A stretch of DNA of 64,000 bases from Hyphomicrobiales bacterium (GTDB taxonomy: Bacteria > Pseudomonadota > Alphaproteobacteria > Rhizobiales > Devosiaceae): the NCBI GenBank assembly GCA_004144345.1, contig SEEL01000001.1:62001-126000 (forward strand). Reading direction: 5' to 3'. Each line of letters opens with the position of its first letter. Position 1 is the first letter of the stretch. Under the pieces are notes generated by a model. It was not told the DNA's origin and ran no database searches. It saw only the letters and a list, made by a program, of their open reading frames with translations. The position numbers were made by a program, and so were the translations under genes. Positions 27,756 to 37,028 of this stretch are shown one piece after another.

Positions 27756-29257
27756 GCCGCCACCTCTTCGGCACCGATGGCGAGACGCACGACGCGGTCG
27801 GCGGTGAGGTTGTTGTTATCGAGCATTTCGACCATGCGCCCTGCCCGCATCACCACGATGCGGTCGGACATGCCCATCACTTCGGGCAGTTCGGACGAGA
27901 CCATGATGACGGCAAGGCCCTCGGCCACGAGTTCGGCCATGAAGGCATGCACGGCGGCCTTGGAGCCGATGTCGATGCCCTTGGTCGGCTCATCGAGAAT
28001 GATGACGCGCGGCTTCGTCGCCAGCCATTTGGCGATCACCACCTTCTGCTGGTTGCCGCCCGACAGCGTGCCGGCATTCTGGCTCAGCGAGGCGGCGCGC
28101 AGGTCGAGCCGCTCCGTATATTGGCGCGTCAGCGCGAATTCCTCGGCGAGCCTGAGGAAGCCGTTGCGGCCGGTTTTCTTCAGCGAGGGCAGCGCGACGT
28201 TCTGGAAGATCGGCAGGTCGACGACGACGCCCTGCTTGCCGCGCTCCTCCGGCACATAGACAATGCCTGCCTCGATGGCGTCGGCGGGCGAGCCGAGGCT
28301 CAGCGCCTTGCCGTCGAGCGCGATGGTGCCGCGCGATGGCTTCGTCAGCCCGAACAGCGCCTGCATGATCTCGCTGCGGCCGGCGCCAACGAGCCCATAG
28401 AAGCCGAGGATCTCGCCGGCATGCAGCGTGAAGCCGATGCTGTCGAACTCGGTGGGGTGGCTCAGATCCTTCACCTCGAGCACCGGCGCACCGATGCTGG
28501 GCGTACGCGCCGGGAAGATGTGATCGACATTGCGGCCGACCATCAGCTTGATGATGTCGGACTGGCTGGTCTCCCTGATCAGCCCCTTGCCCACCATCTC
28601 GCCATCGCGGAACACGGTGAAGCGATCGGCGATGCGGTAGATCTCGTCGAATTTGTGCGAGATGAAGAGCACGGCCTTGCCGTCCTGCTTCAACAGATCG
28701 ACCAGCACGAACAGATCCTCGATCTCCTTGTGCGAGAGCGAGGCGGTCGGCTCGTCCATGATGACGATCTCGGCGTCGATCGACATGGCGCGCGCCACGG
28801 CGACGAGATGCTTGTTGGCAATCGAGAGATCGCGCAGCCGCGCCTCGGCGTCGATGTGCCCGGCGCCCATGTCCTTGAGCAGTCTGCGGGCGTCGCTGCG
28901 CATCTTCGGCCAATCGATGGTGGCGAGGCGCGTGCGCGGCGCATGGCCCAGATAGATGTTTTCGGCGACGCTCAGATCGTCGAACAGCACCGTCTCCTGA
29001 TGGATGGCGGTAATGCCGAGCTCGAACGCCTTGTGAGCGGAGCTCAGGCTGACGGGCTTGCCGTCGAGCGTGATGGTGCCTGCATCGGGCTGGTAGATGC
29101 CGGTGAGTGTCTTGACCAGCGTCGACTTGCCGGCGCCGTTCTCGCCGATCAGCGCGGTGACCTGGCCCGGATAGAGTTCGAGGCTCACCTCGTGCAGCGC
29201 CCGCACGCCGGGGAAGCTTTTCGAGATGCCCGACAATGTGAGCTTGGGTTGGGTCAT
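27752..29257 (-). CDS. rhaT: L-rhamnose ABC transporter ATP-binding protein RhaT
   Basis: A 501-residue double-domain sugar ATPase of the RbsA/MglA type. The first domain has Walker A GENGAGKST and Walker B IVIMDEPTASLS; the second has a degenerate loop GAGRSEIMQ with a normal LSGGNQQKVVIAKW signature. The ATG at 29257 (MTQPKLTLSGISKSF) was chosen over 65 upstream low-complexity codons that do not match the family. This RhaT is the rhizobial ATPase, not the unrelated E. coli proton symporter of the same name. Confidence 0.93.
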   Translation of the reverse strand: MTQPKLTLSGISKSFPGVRALHEVSLELYPGQVTALIGENGAGKSTLVKTLTGIYQPDAGTITLDGKPVSLSSAHKAFELGITAIHQETVLFDDLSVAENIYLGHAPRTRLATIDWPKMRSDARRLLKDMGAGHIDAEARLRDLSIANKHLVAVARAMSIDAEIVIMDEPTASLSHKEIEDLFVLVDLLKQDGKAVLFISHKFDEIYRIADRFTVFRDGEMVGKGLIRETSQSDIIKLMVGRNVDHIFPARTPSIGAPVLEVKDLSHPTEFDSIGFTLHAGEILGFYGLVGAGRSEIMQALFGLTKPSRGTIALDGKALSLGSPADAIEAGIVYVPEERGKQGVVVDLPIFQNVALPSLKKTGRNGFLRLAEEFALTRQYTERLDLRAASLSQNAGTLSGGNQQKVVIAKWLATKPRVIILDEPTKGIDIGSKAAVHAFMAELVAEGLAVIMVSSELPEVMGMSDRIVVMRAGRMVEMLDNNNLTADRVVRLAIGAEEVAA

Positions 29258-29313
29258 GGCTGCCGGGAACAAGGACAAGGACGGCGCGAGATGACTCGAT
29301 CGCGCGGAGACGA

Positions 29314-29340
29314 GGGCCCGCAGCCGAAGCTGACGGGCCC
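29314..29340 (-). promoter_or_regulatory. Intercistronic hairpin between rhaS and rhaT
   Basis: GGGCCCG (29314-29320) and CGGGCCC (29334-29340) form a 7-bp perfect stem with a 13-base loop just after rhaS. There is no T-run. The likely effect is higher abundance of binding protein than of the ATPase and permeases. Confidence 0.5.
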
Positions 29341-29354
29341 CCGCGGAGGAACGC

Positions 29355-30350
29355 TTAGTAGATCTTGGAGAACTCTTCGATGTTCGACTTGTCGAACTGG
29401 AACGGCGCAGCCATGGCCGCCGAGTTCGTGTCATCGAGCGTGATCGAGCCAACGCGGCCGATCGAGATGGTGGCGCCCGGCTCGGCCTTCGCCGTGCCCT
29501 TCACTAGCTGGTACGAGATCTGCACGGCCGAGTAGCCGAGGTCGATCGGGTTCCAGAGCGCCACAGCCTGCGACGCGCCGTTGTCGATGAACTTCTTGAA
29601 CTCGGACGGCAGGGCCAGACCGGTGACATTGATCTTGCCGATCAGATTGTCGTCGGTCACGACCTGCGCAGCAGCAACGACACCGACGGTGGTCGGGGCG
29701 ATGATGGCCTTGAGGTTCGGGTAGGAGGCGATGAGGCCCTTGGCTTCGTTGGTCGACTTCACCGAGTCATCGTCGCCATAGACGGTGGCGACCAGGTTGA
29801 TGTTCGGGAACTTGGTCGGCAGGATCGCCTTGGCAGCTTCGATCCAGGCATTCTGGTTCGTCGCGGTGGACGAGGCCGAGAGGATCGCCACATCGCCGCC
29901 ATCGGGCAGATAGTCGGCGGCCAGCTTGATGATGGTTTCACCGATGAGGCCGGTATCCGAGGGGTTCAAATGAACCTGACGGCCATCCTGCGCCACGCCC
30001 GAGTCCCACGAGATCACGGTGATGCCGCGTTCCATGGCCCGCTTGAGCGCCGGCGCCACGGCGTCGGGATCGTTGGCGGAGATGGCGATGGCGTTGACGT
30101 TCTGCGCGATCAGCGAGTTGATGATCTCGATCTGGCCTTCCGCGGTGGCGGTGGTCGGACCGGTGTAGATCACTTCGACGTCGCCGAGTTCGGCGGCAGC
30201 TTCCTGCGCGCCCTTGTTGGCGGCATCGAAGAAGCCGTTGCCGAGCGACTTAACGACGAGAGCAATCTTGGTCTGGGCGATAGCGGCCGGGGCCGACAGC
30301 ATCACCGTGGCGAGCGCCGTGGCGAACGCCAGTTTCTTCAGCAAGCTCAT
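29355..30350 (-). CDS. rhaS: L-rhamnose-binding periplasmic protein RhaS
   Basis: A 331-residue periplasmic binding protein of the ribose/rhamnose (Peripla_BP_4) type. The signal peptide MSLLKKLAFATALATVMLSA ends near AIAQ (about residue 26). GGAGGAAAAC precedes the ATG. Family features include KSLGNGFFDAANKGAQEAA and ITVISWDSGV. It lies between rhaR and rhaT, as in rhizobial operons. It captures L-rhamnose for RhaPQT. Confidence 0.94.
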   Translation of the reverse strand: MSLLKKLAFATALATVMLSAPAAIAQTKIALVVKSLGNGFFDAANKGAQEAAAELGDVEVIYTGPTTATAEGQIEIINSLIAQNVNAIAISANDPDAVAPALKRAMERGITVISWDSGVAQDGRQVHLNPSDTGLIGETIIKLAADYLPDGGDVAILSASSTATNQNAWIEAAKAILPTKFPNINLVATVYGDDDSVKSTNEAKGLIASYPNLKAIIAPTTVGVVAAAQVVTDDNLIGKINVTGLALPSEFKKFIDNGASQAVALWNPIDLGYSAVQISYQLVKGTAKAEPGATISIGRVGSITLDDTNSAAMAAPFQFDKSNIEEFSKIY

Positions 30351-30385
30351 GTTTTCCTCCCTGAGCGATTGCGATGTCCGGCCGC

Positions 30386-31213
30386 TTAGGCGACCGATTG
30401 GATAGTCCCTTGCTCACCAGCATCCGTCACAACGAGATTGACGCCAGCTTTCTCAAGCATGGTGCGATCTTCGTCGCGAATGCCGCCGTCGGTGATAACG
30501 GTGGCGATCCGGTCCAGCCCGCACAGGATCAGGCTTGAGCGTCCGGAGAATTTCGATGAATCGGCGAGGACGATCAGTTCCTCGGCCTGGTTGATGAGCG
30601 CCAGTTCGGACTGCACGACCATCGGGTCGGCCTCCATCAGGCCATGCCGGCCGAGGCCCTGGCAGCCGATGAACATGCGCTTGGCGTAGAAGTGCGAGGC
30701 GACGACGCCGCCAAAGGGCGACAGAATGACGTTCTGCTCGCGATAGACGGTGCCGCCCGGAATGACGACGCTGTTGCGCGAATTGTGCAGCAGATGCTCG
30801 GCGATGGCGAAGCTGTTGGTGAACACCGACATGCGCTTGGAGGTGAGGTAATGCACCATCTGGTAGGTGGTGGTGCCACCATTGAGAATGATCGGCTCAC
30901 CGTCGCGGCACAGCTCGGCAGCGGCCTTGGCGATGGCGCGCTTGGCTTCGATGTTGATCGTCTCGTTGACGGCGAAGGTGCGGCCGACGAGACCGCCCTG
31001 CTCCGGCGGGTTGAGCGCTTCGGCGCCGCCACGCACGCGGCGCAGCCGGCCCTCGACATGCAGCGCCGAGATATCGCGCCGAATCGTCGCTTCCGACGTG
31101 CCGGTCATCTCCACGAGGTCGGAGATGGTCGCGACCGGCCGCGCCTGGACGGCGGCCAAAATCACGCGATGACGCTCGGTTTCGTGCAAATTCCTTCTCC
31201 CTATCGCTTGCAT
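30386..31213 (-). CDS. rhaR: DeoR-family regulator of rhamnose catabolism, RhaR
   Basis: A 275-residue DeoR-type repressor. The winged helix-turn-helix contains VATISDLVEMTGTSEATIRR (residues about 26-45), and the sensor domain contains NGGTTTYQMVHYL and LADSSKFSGRSS. The ATG at 31213 was preferred because it lies just before the conserved HETERHRVIL start; in-frame ATG (31228) and TTG (31237) codons lie upstream. It heads the leftward operon and diverges from rhaD. In rhizobia, RhaR represses both units in the absence of rhamnose. Confidence 0.92.
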   Translation of the reverse strand: MQAIGRRNLHETERHRVILAAVQARPVATISDLVEMTGTSEATIRRDISALHVEGRLRRVRGGAEALNPPEQGGLVGRTFAVNETINIEAKRAIAKAAAELCRDGEPIILNGGTTTYQMVHYLTSKRMSVFTNSFAIAEHLLHNSRNSVVIPGGTVYREQNVILSPFGGVVASHFYAKRMFIGCQGLGRHGLMEADPMVVQSELALINQAEELIVLADSSKFSGRSSLILCGLDRIATVITDGGIRDEDRTMLEKAGVNLVVTDAGEQGTIQSVA

Positions 31214-31231
31214 TCCACCAAAACCCATCAG

Positions 31232-31304
31232 TGTCAATCACGATCTGCCGGAATTTGGCAGCACTCGCTCAGACATGACGTATCTTGATCGTTTCTGATT
31301 GACA
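31232..31304. promoter_or_regulatory. Divergent rhaR/rhaD control region with inverted TTGACA-containing repeats
   Basis: TGTCAATCA (31232-31240) and TGATTGACA (31296-31304) are exact reverse complements 55 bases apart. Each contains a consensus -35 hexamer TTGACA pointing outward toward its own gene, at 31299-31304 for rhaD and at 31237-31232 on the minus strand for rhaR. The -10 matches are weak. The repeats may serve both as promoter elements and as RhaR sites. Confidence 0.5.
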
Positions 31305-31367
31305 GTGACGCTCCGTTTGGAGCATGTCTGCCGCCAAAGACAACAGCATTTTCCGGGGAGGAAAACC

Positions 31368-33467
31368 ATGTCCGATGCTGCGCCCGCGCGGCTCCTCGAT
31401 CTTTGGGACGACGCCAAGGCGGCCGCGATGAACGAGGCCGAGCGCCTCGTCTATCGGTCCAACATCCTCGGCTCGGACAAGCGCGTCACCAATTACGGCG
31501 GCGGCAACACGTCCTCCAAGATCATGGAGAAGGACCCGCTCACCGGCGAGACCGTCGAAGTGCTGTGGGTGAAGGGCTCGGGCGGCGACAGTGCCTCGAT
31601 CAAGCTCGATGGCTTCGCGACGCTCTATATGGACAAGCTCCGCGCGCTGAAGAAGATCTATCGGGGCGTCGCCTATGAAGACGAGATGGTGGGCTACCTC
31701 CCCCACGCGACGTTCAATCTGAACCCGCGCGCTGCCTCGATCGATACACCGCTGCACGCCTTCGTGCCGCATGCCTATGTCGATCACATGCATCCCGACG
31801 CGATCATCGCCATTGCCGCGTCGAAGGATTCGAAGGCGCTGACCAAGGAGATTTTCGGCGACGAGATCGGCTGGCTGCCATGGAAGAAGCCGGGCTTCGA
31901 GCTTGGCCTGTGGCTAGGCAAGTTCTGCGAAGAGAACCCGAGCGCCAAGGGCGTGGTGCTCGAGAGCCACGGTCTCTTCACCTGGGGCGACACGCCCAAG
32001 GAATGCTACGAGCAGACCATCGCGACCATCAACAAGGCTATTGCCTGGTTCGAGCAGAAGACCGCCGGCAAGGCGATCTTCGGCGGCCCGGCCGTGACGC
32101 CGCTGGCGCCGGCCGAACGCCGCGCCATCGCGACAAGGCTGATGCCGGCGATCCGCGGCCTCATCGGCAAGGATTCGCTGAAGCTCGGGCATTTCGACGA
32201 CAGCCCGGCCGTCCTTGAATTCGTGTCGAACAAGAGCCTCCGGCCGCTGGCCGCGCTCGGCACCTCCTGTCCCGACCATTTCCTGCGCACCAAGATCAGG
32301 CCCCTGGTGGTCGAGTTCGACCCGGCCAAGCCTGATGTGGACGCCGTGGTTGCCGGGCTGGCCGACGCCACCGCAGCCTATCGCGAGGACTATGCGGGCT
32401 ACTACAACCGCTGCAAGCATCCGGACTCGCCGGCCATGCGCGACAGCAATGCGGTGGTCTATCTCGTCCCCGGCGTCGGCATGCTGACCTTTGCCAAGGA
32501 CAAGGCCACCGCGCGTATCTCGGGCGAGTTCTACGTCAACGCCATCAATGTGATGCGCGGCTCCTCGACAGTCTCCGAATATCAGGGCCTCGACGAGCAG
32601 GAAGCGTTCGACATCGAGTACTGGCTGCTCGAAGAGGCGAAACTCTCGCGCATGCCCAAGCCGAAATCGCTGGCCGGCCACATTGCGCTGGTCACCGGCG
32701 GCGCCGGTGGCATCGGCCGCGCCACCGCAAGGCGGCTGCTGGGCGAAGGCGCCTGCGTGGTGCTGGCCGATTATGACGAGACCGCGCTCGGCAGCGCCAA
32801 TGATGAACTGACCAAGGCCTATGGCAAGGACTTCGTCCGCCCGGTCAGGATCGACGTCACGAGGGAAGACCAGGTCATCCACGCCTTCGCCGAAGCCGCG
32901 GTGGAATTCGGCGGCGTCGACATTCTCGTATCGAATGCCGGCCTCGCCTCCTCTGCGCCGATCGAGGAAACCTCGCTTGAGCTCTGGAACAAGAACATCG
33001 ACGTGCTGACGACGGGCTATTTCCTCGTCAGCCGCGAGGCGTTCAAGATTTTCCGCGTGCAGAAGACCGGCGGCAATGTTGTGTTCGTCGCGAGCAAGAA
33101 CGCGCTCGCGGCCTCGCCCAATGCTGCTGCCTATTGCACGGCGAAGGCGGCGGAACTGCATCTCGCCCGCTGCCTTGCGCTTGAGGGCGCGGAAGCGCAG
33201 ATCCGCGTCAACACGGTGAACCCTGACGCGGTGCTGCGCGGCTCGAAGATCTGGGCCGGCGAGTGGCTGGAGCAGCGCGCCTCGACCTACAAGACCGACA
33301 AGGAAGGGCTGGAGGAAATGTACCGCCAGCGCTCGCTGCTCAAGCGCAGCGTCTTCCCCGAGGACATCGCCGAGGCGATCTATTTCTTCGCCTCCGACAT
33401 GTCGGCCAAATCCACCGGCAACATCATCAATGTCGATGCCGGCAACGCGCAGAGTTTCACGCGATGA
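31368..33467 (+). CDS. rhaD: Bifunctional rhamnulose-1-phosphate aldolase / lactaldehyde dehydrogenase RhaD
   Basis: A 699-residue two-domain enzyme of the usual fused length. The N-terminal class II aldolase domain (about 1-420) has NYGGGNTSSK and the HMHPDAIIAIAAS metal-site region. It cleaves L-rhamnulose-1-phosphate to DHAP and L-lactaldehyde. The C-terminal short-chain dehydrogenase domain has the nucleotide loop TGGAGGIG near residues 442-449 and YCTAK near 589-593. It would oxidise lactaldehyde to lactate. GGGGAGGAAAACC precedes the ATG. The stop overlaps rhaI by four bases. Confidence 0.95.
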   Translation: MSDAAPARLLDLWDDAKAAAMNEAERLVYRSNILGSDKRVTNYGGGNTSSKIMEKDPLTGETVEVLWVKGSGGDSASIKLDGFATLYMDKLRALKKIYRGVAYEDEMVGYLPHATFNLNPRAASIDTPLHAFVPHAYVDHMHPDAIIAIAASKDSKALTKEIFGDEIGWLPWKKPGFELGLWLGKFCEENPSAKGVVLESHGLFTWGDTPKECYEQTIATINKAIAWFEQKTAGKAIFGGPAVTPLAPAERRAIATRLMPAIRGLIGKDSLKLGHFDDSPAVLEFVSNKSLRPLAALGTSCPDHFLRTKIRPLVVEFDPAKPDVDAVVAGLADATAAYREDYAGYYNRCKHPDSPAMRDSNAVVYLVPGVGMLTFAKDKATARISGEFYVNAINVMRGSSTVSEYQGLDEQEAFDIEYWLLEEAKLSRMPKPKSLAGHIALVTGGAGGIGRATARRLLGEGACVVLADYDETALGSANDELTKAYGKDFVRPVRIDVTREDQVIHAFAEAAVEFGGVDILVSNAGLASSAPIEETSLELWNKNIDVLTTGYFLVSREAFKIFRVQKTGGNVVFVASKNALAASPNAAAYCTAKAAELHLARCLALEGAEAQIRVNTVNPDAVLRGSKIWAGEWLEQRASTYKTDKEGLEEMYRQRSLLKRSVFPEDIAEAIYFFASDMSAKSTGNIINVDAGNAQSFTR

Positions 33468-34756
33468 GCGACACGCTGATTTCCGCCGATGTGCTCGGCA
33501 GCGACAACAAGAAGCGCGAAGCAGCGCTGACCTCTGACTACGCGCATCTGGGCGAACAGCTCAGCCGGCGCGGCATCGACATCGACGCCATCCGCGACAA
33601 GGTGGCGGCGTTTCATGTCGCCGTGCCGAGCTGGGGCGTCGGCACGGGCGGCACCCGCTTTGCCCGCTTCCCCGGCGCGGGCGAGCCGCGCGACATCTTC
33701 GACAAGATCGAGGATTGCGCCGTCATCAACGAGCTGACGCGCGCAACGCCTACCGTGTCGCTGCATATCCCGTGGGACAAGGCCGATCCCAACCGCCTCA
33801 AGCAGGCGGCGTCGCGCTTCGGACTTAGCTTCGATGCGATGAACTCGAATACGTTCTCCGACGCCAAGGGCCAGGCGAACTCCTACAAATTCGGGTCGCT
33901 CTCCCATGCCGACAAGGGTACGCGGGCGCAGGCGGTCGAGCACAATCTTGAATGCATCGAGATCGGCGAGACCATTGGCAGCAAGGCGCTGACCGTGTGG
34001 ATCGGCGATGGCACCAATTTCCCCGGACAGGCCGATTTCACCAAGAGCTTCGAGCGCTATCTCGACGCGATGCGCGAAATCTACGCCGCCCTTCCCGCCG
34101 ACTGGAAGCTCTTCACCGAGCACAAGATGTATGAACCGGCGTTCTATTCGACGGTGGTGCAGGACTGGGGCACCAATTACATGATCGCCAAGGAGCTCGG
34201 CGACAAGGCGTACTGCCTCGTCGATCTCGGCCATCATGCGCCCAACGTGAACATCGAGATGATCGTGGCGCGGCTGATCCAGTTCGAAAAGCTGGGCGGC
34301 TTCCATTTCAACGACAGCAAATATGGCGACGACGACCTCGACGCCGGCTCGATCGATCCGTTCCGGCTGTTCCTCGTGTTCAACGAGCTGGTCGATGCGG
34401 AACTCCGCCGCGCCAAGGGCTTTGCGCCTGCGCATATGCTCGACCAGAGCCACAATGTGACCGATCCGATCGAGAGCCTGATGCGCTCGGCCAACGAGAT
34501 CCGCCGCTGCTACGCGATGGCGCTGCTGGTCGATCGCAAGGCGCTGGCGGCTTATCAGGACGACAATGACGCCCTGATGGCATCGGAAACGCTGAAGACC
34601 GCCTTCCGTACGGATGTCGAGCCGATCCTCGCCATGGCGCGCCTCAAGGACAATGGCGCGATTGATCCGATCGGGGCGTATCGTGCCGCCGGTTACCGCC
34701 AGAAAGTGGCGCTGGACCGTCCGGCTGTCGAGTCAGGTGGCGGCGGCATCGTCTAG
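33464..34756 (+). CDS. rhaI: L-rhamnose isomerase RhaI
   Basis: A 430-residue TIM-barrel isomerase of the rhizobial/Pseudomonas stutzeri type, converting L-rhamnose to L-rhamnulose. Motifs include FHVAVPSWGVGTGGTRFARF, LHIPWDKADP, TEHKMYEPAFYSTVVQDWG and LVDLGHHAPN, the last supplying metal-ligand histidine and aspartate residues. ATGA overlap with rhaD shows translational coupling. With RhaK and RhaD it completes the pathway. Confidence 0.96.
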   Translation: MSDTLISADVLGSDNKKREAALTSDYAHLGEQLSRRGIDIDAIRDKVAAFHVAVPSWGVGTGGTRFARFPGAGEPRDIFDKIEDCAVINELTRATPTVSLHIPWDKADPNRLKQAASRFGLSFDAMNSNTFSDAKGQANSYKFGSLSHADKGTRAQAVEHNLECIEIGETIGSKALTVWIGDGTNFPGQADFTKSFERYLDAMREIYAALPADWKLFTEHKMYEPAFYSTVVQDWGTNYMIAKELGDKAYCLVDLGHHAPNVNIEMIVARLIQFEKLGGFHFNDSKYGDDDLDAGSIDPFRLFLVFNELVDAELRRAKGFAPAHMLDQSHNVTDPIESLMRSANEIRRCYAMALLVDRKALAAYQDDNDALMASETLKTAFRTDVEPILAMARLKDNGAIDPIGAYRAAGYRQKVALDRPAVESGGGGIV

Positions 34757-34952
34757 GCGCCGCCCGGCTTTCCTCACCACCGCACTTTTTCTTCGGGCGC
34801 ACGCGTCCGAAGCGATTTGTGTTGCGTTTCAGGTGCAACACCGGTCGAACTAGTAACGAGCTACGCGCCATATATTTGCGCGAATCGGGCGCAGTGATGT
34901 GCTCTTGGCGACGTTGCGTTGCGGCTGGAGCGACCGGCGAGAGGTGGATTAA

Positions 34953-35510
34953 GTGCGGCTTCTTAATAAGGCGATTGCCATAGCAGCGTTGGCGCTTTGC
35001 GCTGGGTTTTCCGGCGGCACGCAGGCACAGACCGCGGCCGCGATAACGCCGGTGGTGCCAACAGTGCCGGCAGCGCCGATTGAAGGCACCTGGAAGACAC
35101 TCAATGGCTCCGAGATCACGGTGGCGCCCTGCGCCACCGGGTTCTGCGGCACGCTGAGCTGGATCGTCATCCCGCCCCAGCAGGTGTCGATGTGCCAGTC
35201 GATGCCGAAGGAGGATTTTGCGTCGCTGATCCTCGACTACAACAATGTAGACCGGGCCCTGCAGACGCGGCCGCTGATGGGCGTGCCGATGCTCGCGATC
35301 AAGCCGACCAAGGACCCCTATGCGTACACGGCCTCGATCTACAATGCCGAAGACGGCAAGACCTATGACGGGCTGTTCTGGGTGGTGAACGGCACGCAGA
35401 CCTTGCGCCTCGGCGGTGGCTGCCTGGGCAGCCTGTGCGCCGTGACGCAGGATTGGCCGAAGGTGCCGGATCGCGCGGACGCGCCCGGCTTCAGCTGCGA
35501 CGGTGCCTGA
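34953..35510 (+). CDS. DUF2147-family exported protein
   Basis: A 185-residue secreted protein starting at GTG, with GAGAGGTGG upstream. The Sec signal peptide spans about 26 residues (cut near TQAQ). A proline/valine-rich linker follows, then a DUF2147 domain from about residue 43 (IEGTWKTLNGSEITVAPC). Four cysteines are spread over the domain and could form disulfides in the periplasm. Function is unknown. Its stop codon directly abuts the stop of the convergent GST gene. Confidence 0.82.
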   Translation: MRLLNKAIAIAALALCAGFSGGTQAQTAAAITPVVPTVPAAPIEGTWKTLNGSEITVAPCATGFCGTLSWIVIPPQQVSMCQSMPKEDFASLILDYNNVDRALQTRPLMGVPMLAIKPTKDPYAYTASIYNAEDGKTYDGLFWVVNGTQTLRLGGGCLGSLCAVTQDWPKVPDRADAPGFSCDGA

Positions 35511-36230
35511 TCAGCGCTGGCCGAAAAGGATTTTCTGCGCGTCGTCGTCCTTTGACAGGTCGACCGGCTTTTCCGGCGTCTTGAACGCCAGCGCCTTGGC
35601 GACGGCCGGGCGCGCCTTCATGCGCGTGTGCCACTGCTTCCAGAACGGGAACTCGGCCTCGTCGATGGCATAGTTGGCATAGCCGTTCGACCAGTCGAAG
35701 ATCGCGAAATCGGCGATCGAGAGGTCGTCACCGGCAATGAAATCCTTGCCGGCCTGCGCCTGCTTTTCGAGCTGGGTGTTCAGCACGCGGTAAAGCCGGT
35801 GCGTCTCGTTGATATAGCGGTCGATGGCGTAGGGGATCTTTTCCTTGGCATAGACGGCGAAGTGGTTCGCCTGCCCCAGCATCGGGCCGAAACCGCCGAC
35901 CTGCCAGAACAGCCACTCGTCGATCTTGACGCGTTCGCTCCAGCTCTTGCCGTAGAAACGGCCGAACTTTTCCGCGAGATATTTGAGGATCGCGCCGGAT
36001 TCGAAGATCGAGATCGGCTTGCCGTCCGGACCTTCCGGATCGACGATCGCCGGGATCTTGTTGTTGGGCGAAATTTCGAGGAATTCGGGCTTGAACTGGT
36101 CGCCCTTCGAGATGCTGATCGGGTGCACGGTGAAGGGCACATCGCCCAGTTCCTCGAGCATGATGGTGATCTTCCGGCCGTTCGGCGTGCCGGTGTAGTA
36201 AAGGTCAATCGGCTTGGTCTGCGTGGTCAT
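35511..36230 (-). CDS. Glutathione S-transferase, YfcG/YghU-like (nu class)
   Basis: A 239-residue two-domain GST. The N-terminal thioredoxin-like domain has TPNGRKITIMLEEL and NNKIPAIVDPEGPDG with SIFESGAILKYLAEK (glutathione-binding ESGA). The helical domain contains WQVGGFGPMLGQANHF, which is characteristic of the YfcG/Ure2p-like group with disulfide-bond reductase activity. It is cytoplasmic. Confidence 0.92.
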   Translation of the reverse strand: MTTQTKPIDLYYTGTPNGRKITIMLEELGDVPFTVHPISISKGDQFKPEFLEISPNNKIPAIVDPEGPDGKPISIFESGAILKYLAEKFGRFYGKSWSERVKIDEWLFWQVGGFGPMLGQANHFAVYAKEKIPYAIDRYINETHRLYRVLNTQLEKQAQAGKDFIAGDDLSIADFAIFDWSNGYANYAIDEAEFPFWKQWHTRMKARPAVAKALAFKTPEKPVDLSKDDDAQKILFGQR

Positions 36231-36245
36231 TGTTCTGTCTGCTGC

Positions 36246-36283
36246 TCAAAAAGAAGCGGCGCGTCAGGGTGGTGACGCGCCGC
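36246..36283 (-). terminator. Intrinsic terminator downstream of the glyoxalase-like gene
   Basis: GCGGCGCGTCA (36256-36266) pairs perfectly with TGACGCGCCGC (36273-36283), an 11-bp stem with 6-base loop. On the minus strand it is followed by TTCTTTTTG. It lies 48 bases past the stop of the gene at 36331-36771 and upstream of the GST gene. Confidence 0.75.
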
Positions 36284-36330
36284 AAGGGAGGTCTGCCCTC
36301 TTATATCGGCATTTACCGATGTTTAGCAAC

Positions 36331-36771
36331 CTAAGCACGGCGGATGCGCATATGGGGCTCGCCGTCCGAGGTGCGCGACAGCGAGACGCCATCGATGCCG
36401 AGGGTCGCCCGCACCCGCTGGCGGTTGTGCACCATCGAGTCGAACTTGCTCACATTGACCGGCTTGTCGAACTTCACGGTCACCTCATAGTGCCGCATGT
36501 CGGCCAGCAACTGCATGCCCAGCACGAGGCCGGCAAACGGCCGCCCCAGATAGGTGCCGGTGACGCGCTGCCCGACCTGCACCGGAATGTGCACGCGCTC
36601 GGGCAGGCTCGCGCTGGCGGTGTTCCAGTCGCGATAGCCGTGCTTGCGGGAGATTTCTTCCAGCGCCTGGCCTTGGCCGAGGGGAGTTCCGGCGCGGGCG
36701 CGCTCGTCGCGCAGCGCCTTGGCCTCGGATTTGAGGGTCTGGATGGACAGGGTGTCGAGAGAATAGCTCAT
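36331..36771 (-). CDS. Glyoxalase superfamily-type small protein
   Basis: A 146-residue protein. Its N-terminal 60 residues match a small domain annotated in some proteins as glyoxalase-like: LKSEAKALRDERARAG, then QALEEISRKHGYRDWNTASA. The rest (VGQRVTGTYLGRPFAGLV onward) is a beta-rich domain I do not recognise. The typical metal residues of true glyoxalase I are not visible, so enzyme activity is doubtful. Confidence 0.65.
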   Translation of the reverse strand: MSYSLDTLSIQTLKSEAKALRDERARAGTPLGQGQALEEISRKHGYRDWNTASASLPERVHIPVQVGQRVTGTYLGRPFAGLVLGMQLLADMRHYEVTVKFDKPVNVSKFDSMVHNRQRVRATLGIDGVSLSRTSDGEPHMRIRRA

Positions 36772-37028
36772 GGATCGATCCTTCAGATCGAGGCGTCAGT
36801 TCATGGGAGTTCGCCTTGCCATGAGCGCCCCGAAGGAAACGTCCATGTAGATCGGGTCCGCGCGGATCGCGGGCTGGCTTCACCATCGGGTCTCCCCGGC
36901 GAACGGCTGGCGCCAGCAGCCATGGCGTAGATGGGGCGCGGCAGCCGCCTTGTCAATCGCGGCGGGTGATGGGCCTGATCACACAATTGCGTTTGCCTCT
37001 TGCCCCGGACCGGGGTAGCCCGCTCGGC

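Noticed and set aside
27752-29452. 65-codon N-terminal extension of RhaT
   Set aside because: The extension is serine/arginine-rich and unlike the family; the MTQPKLTL start gives normal length.
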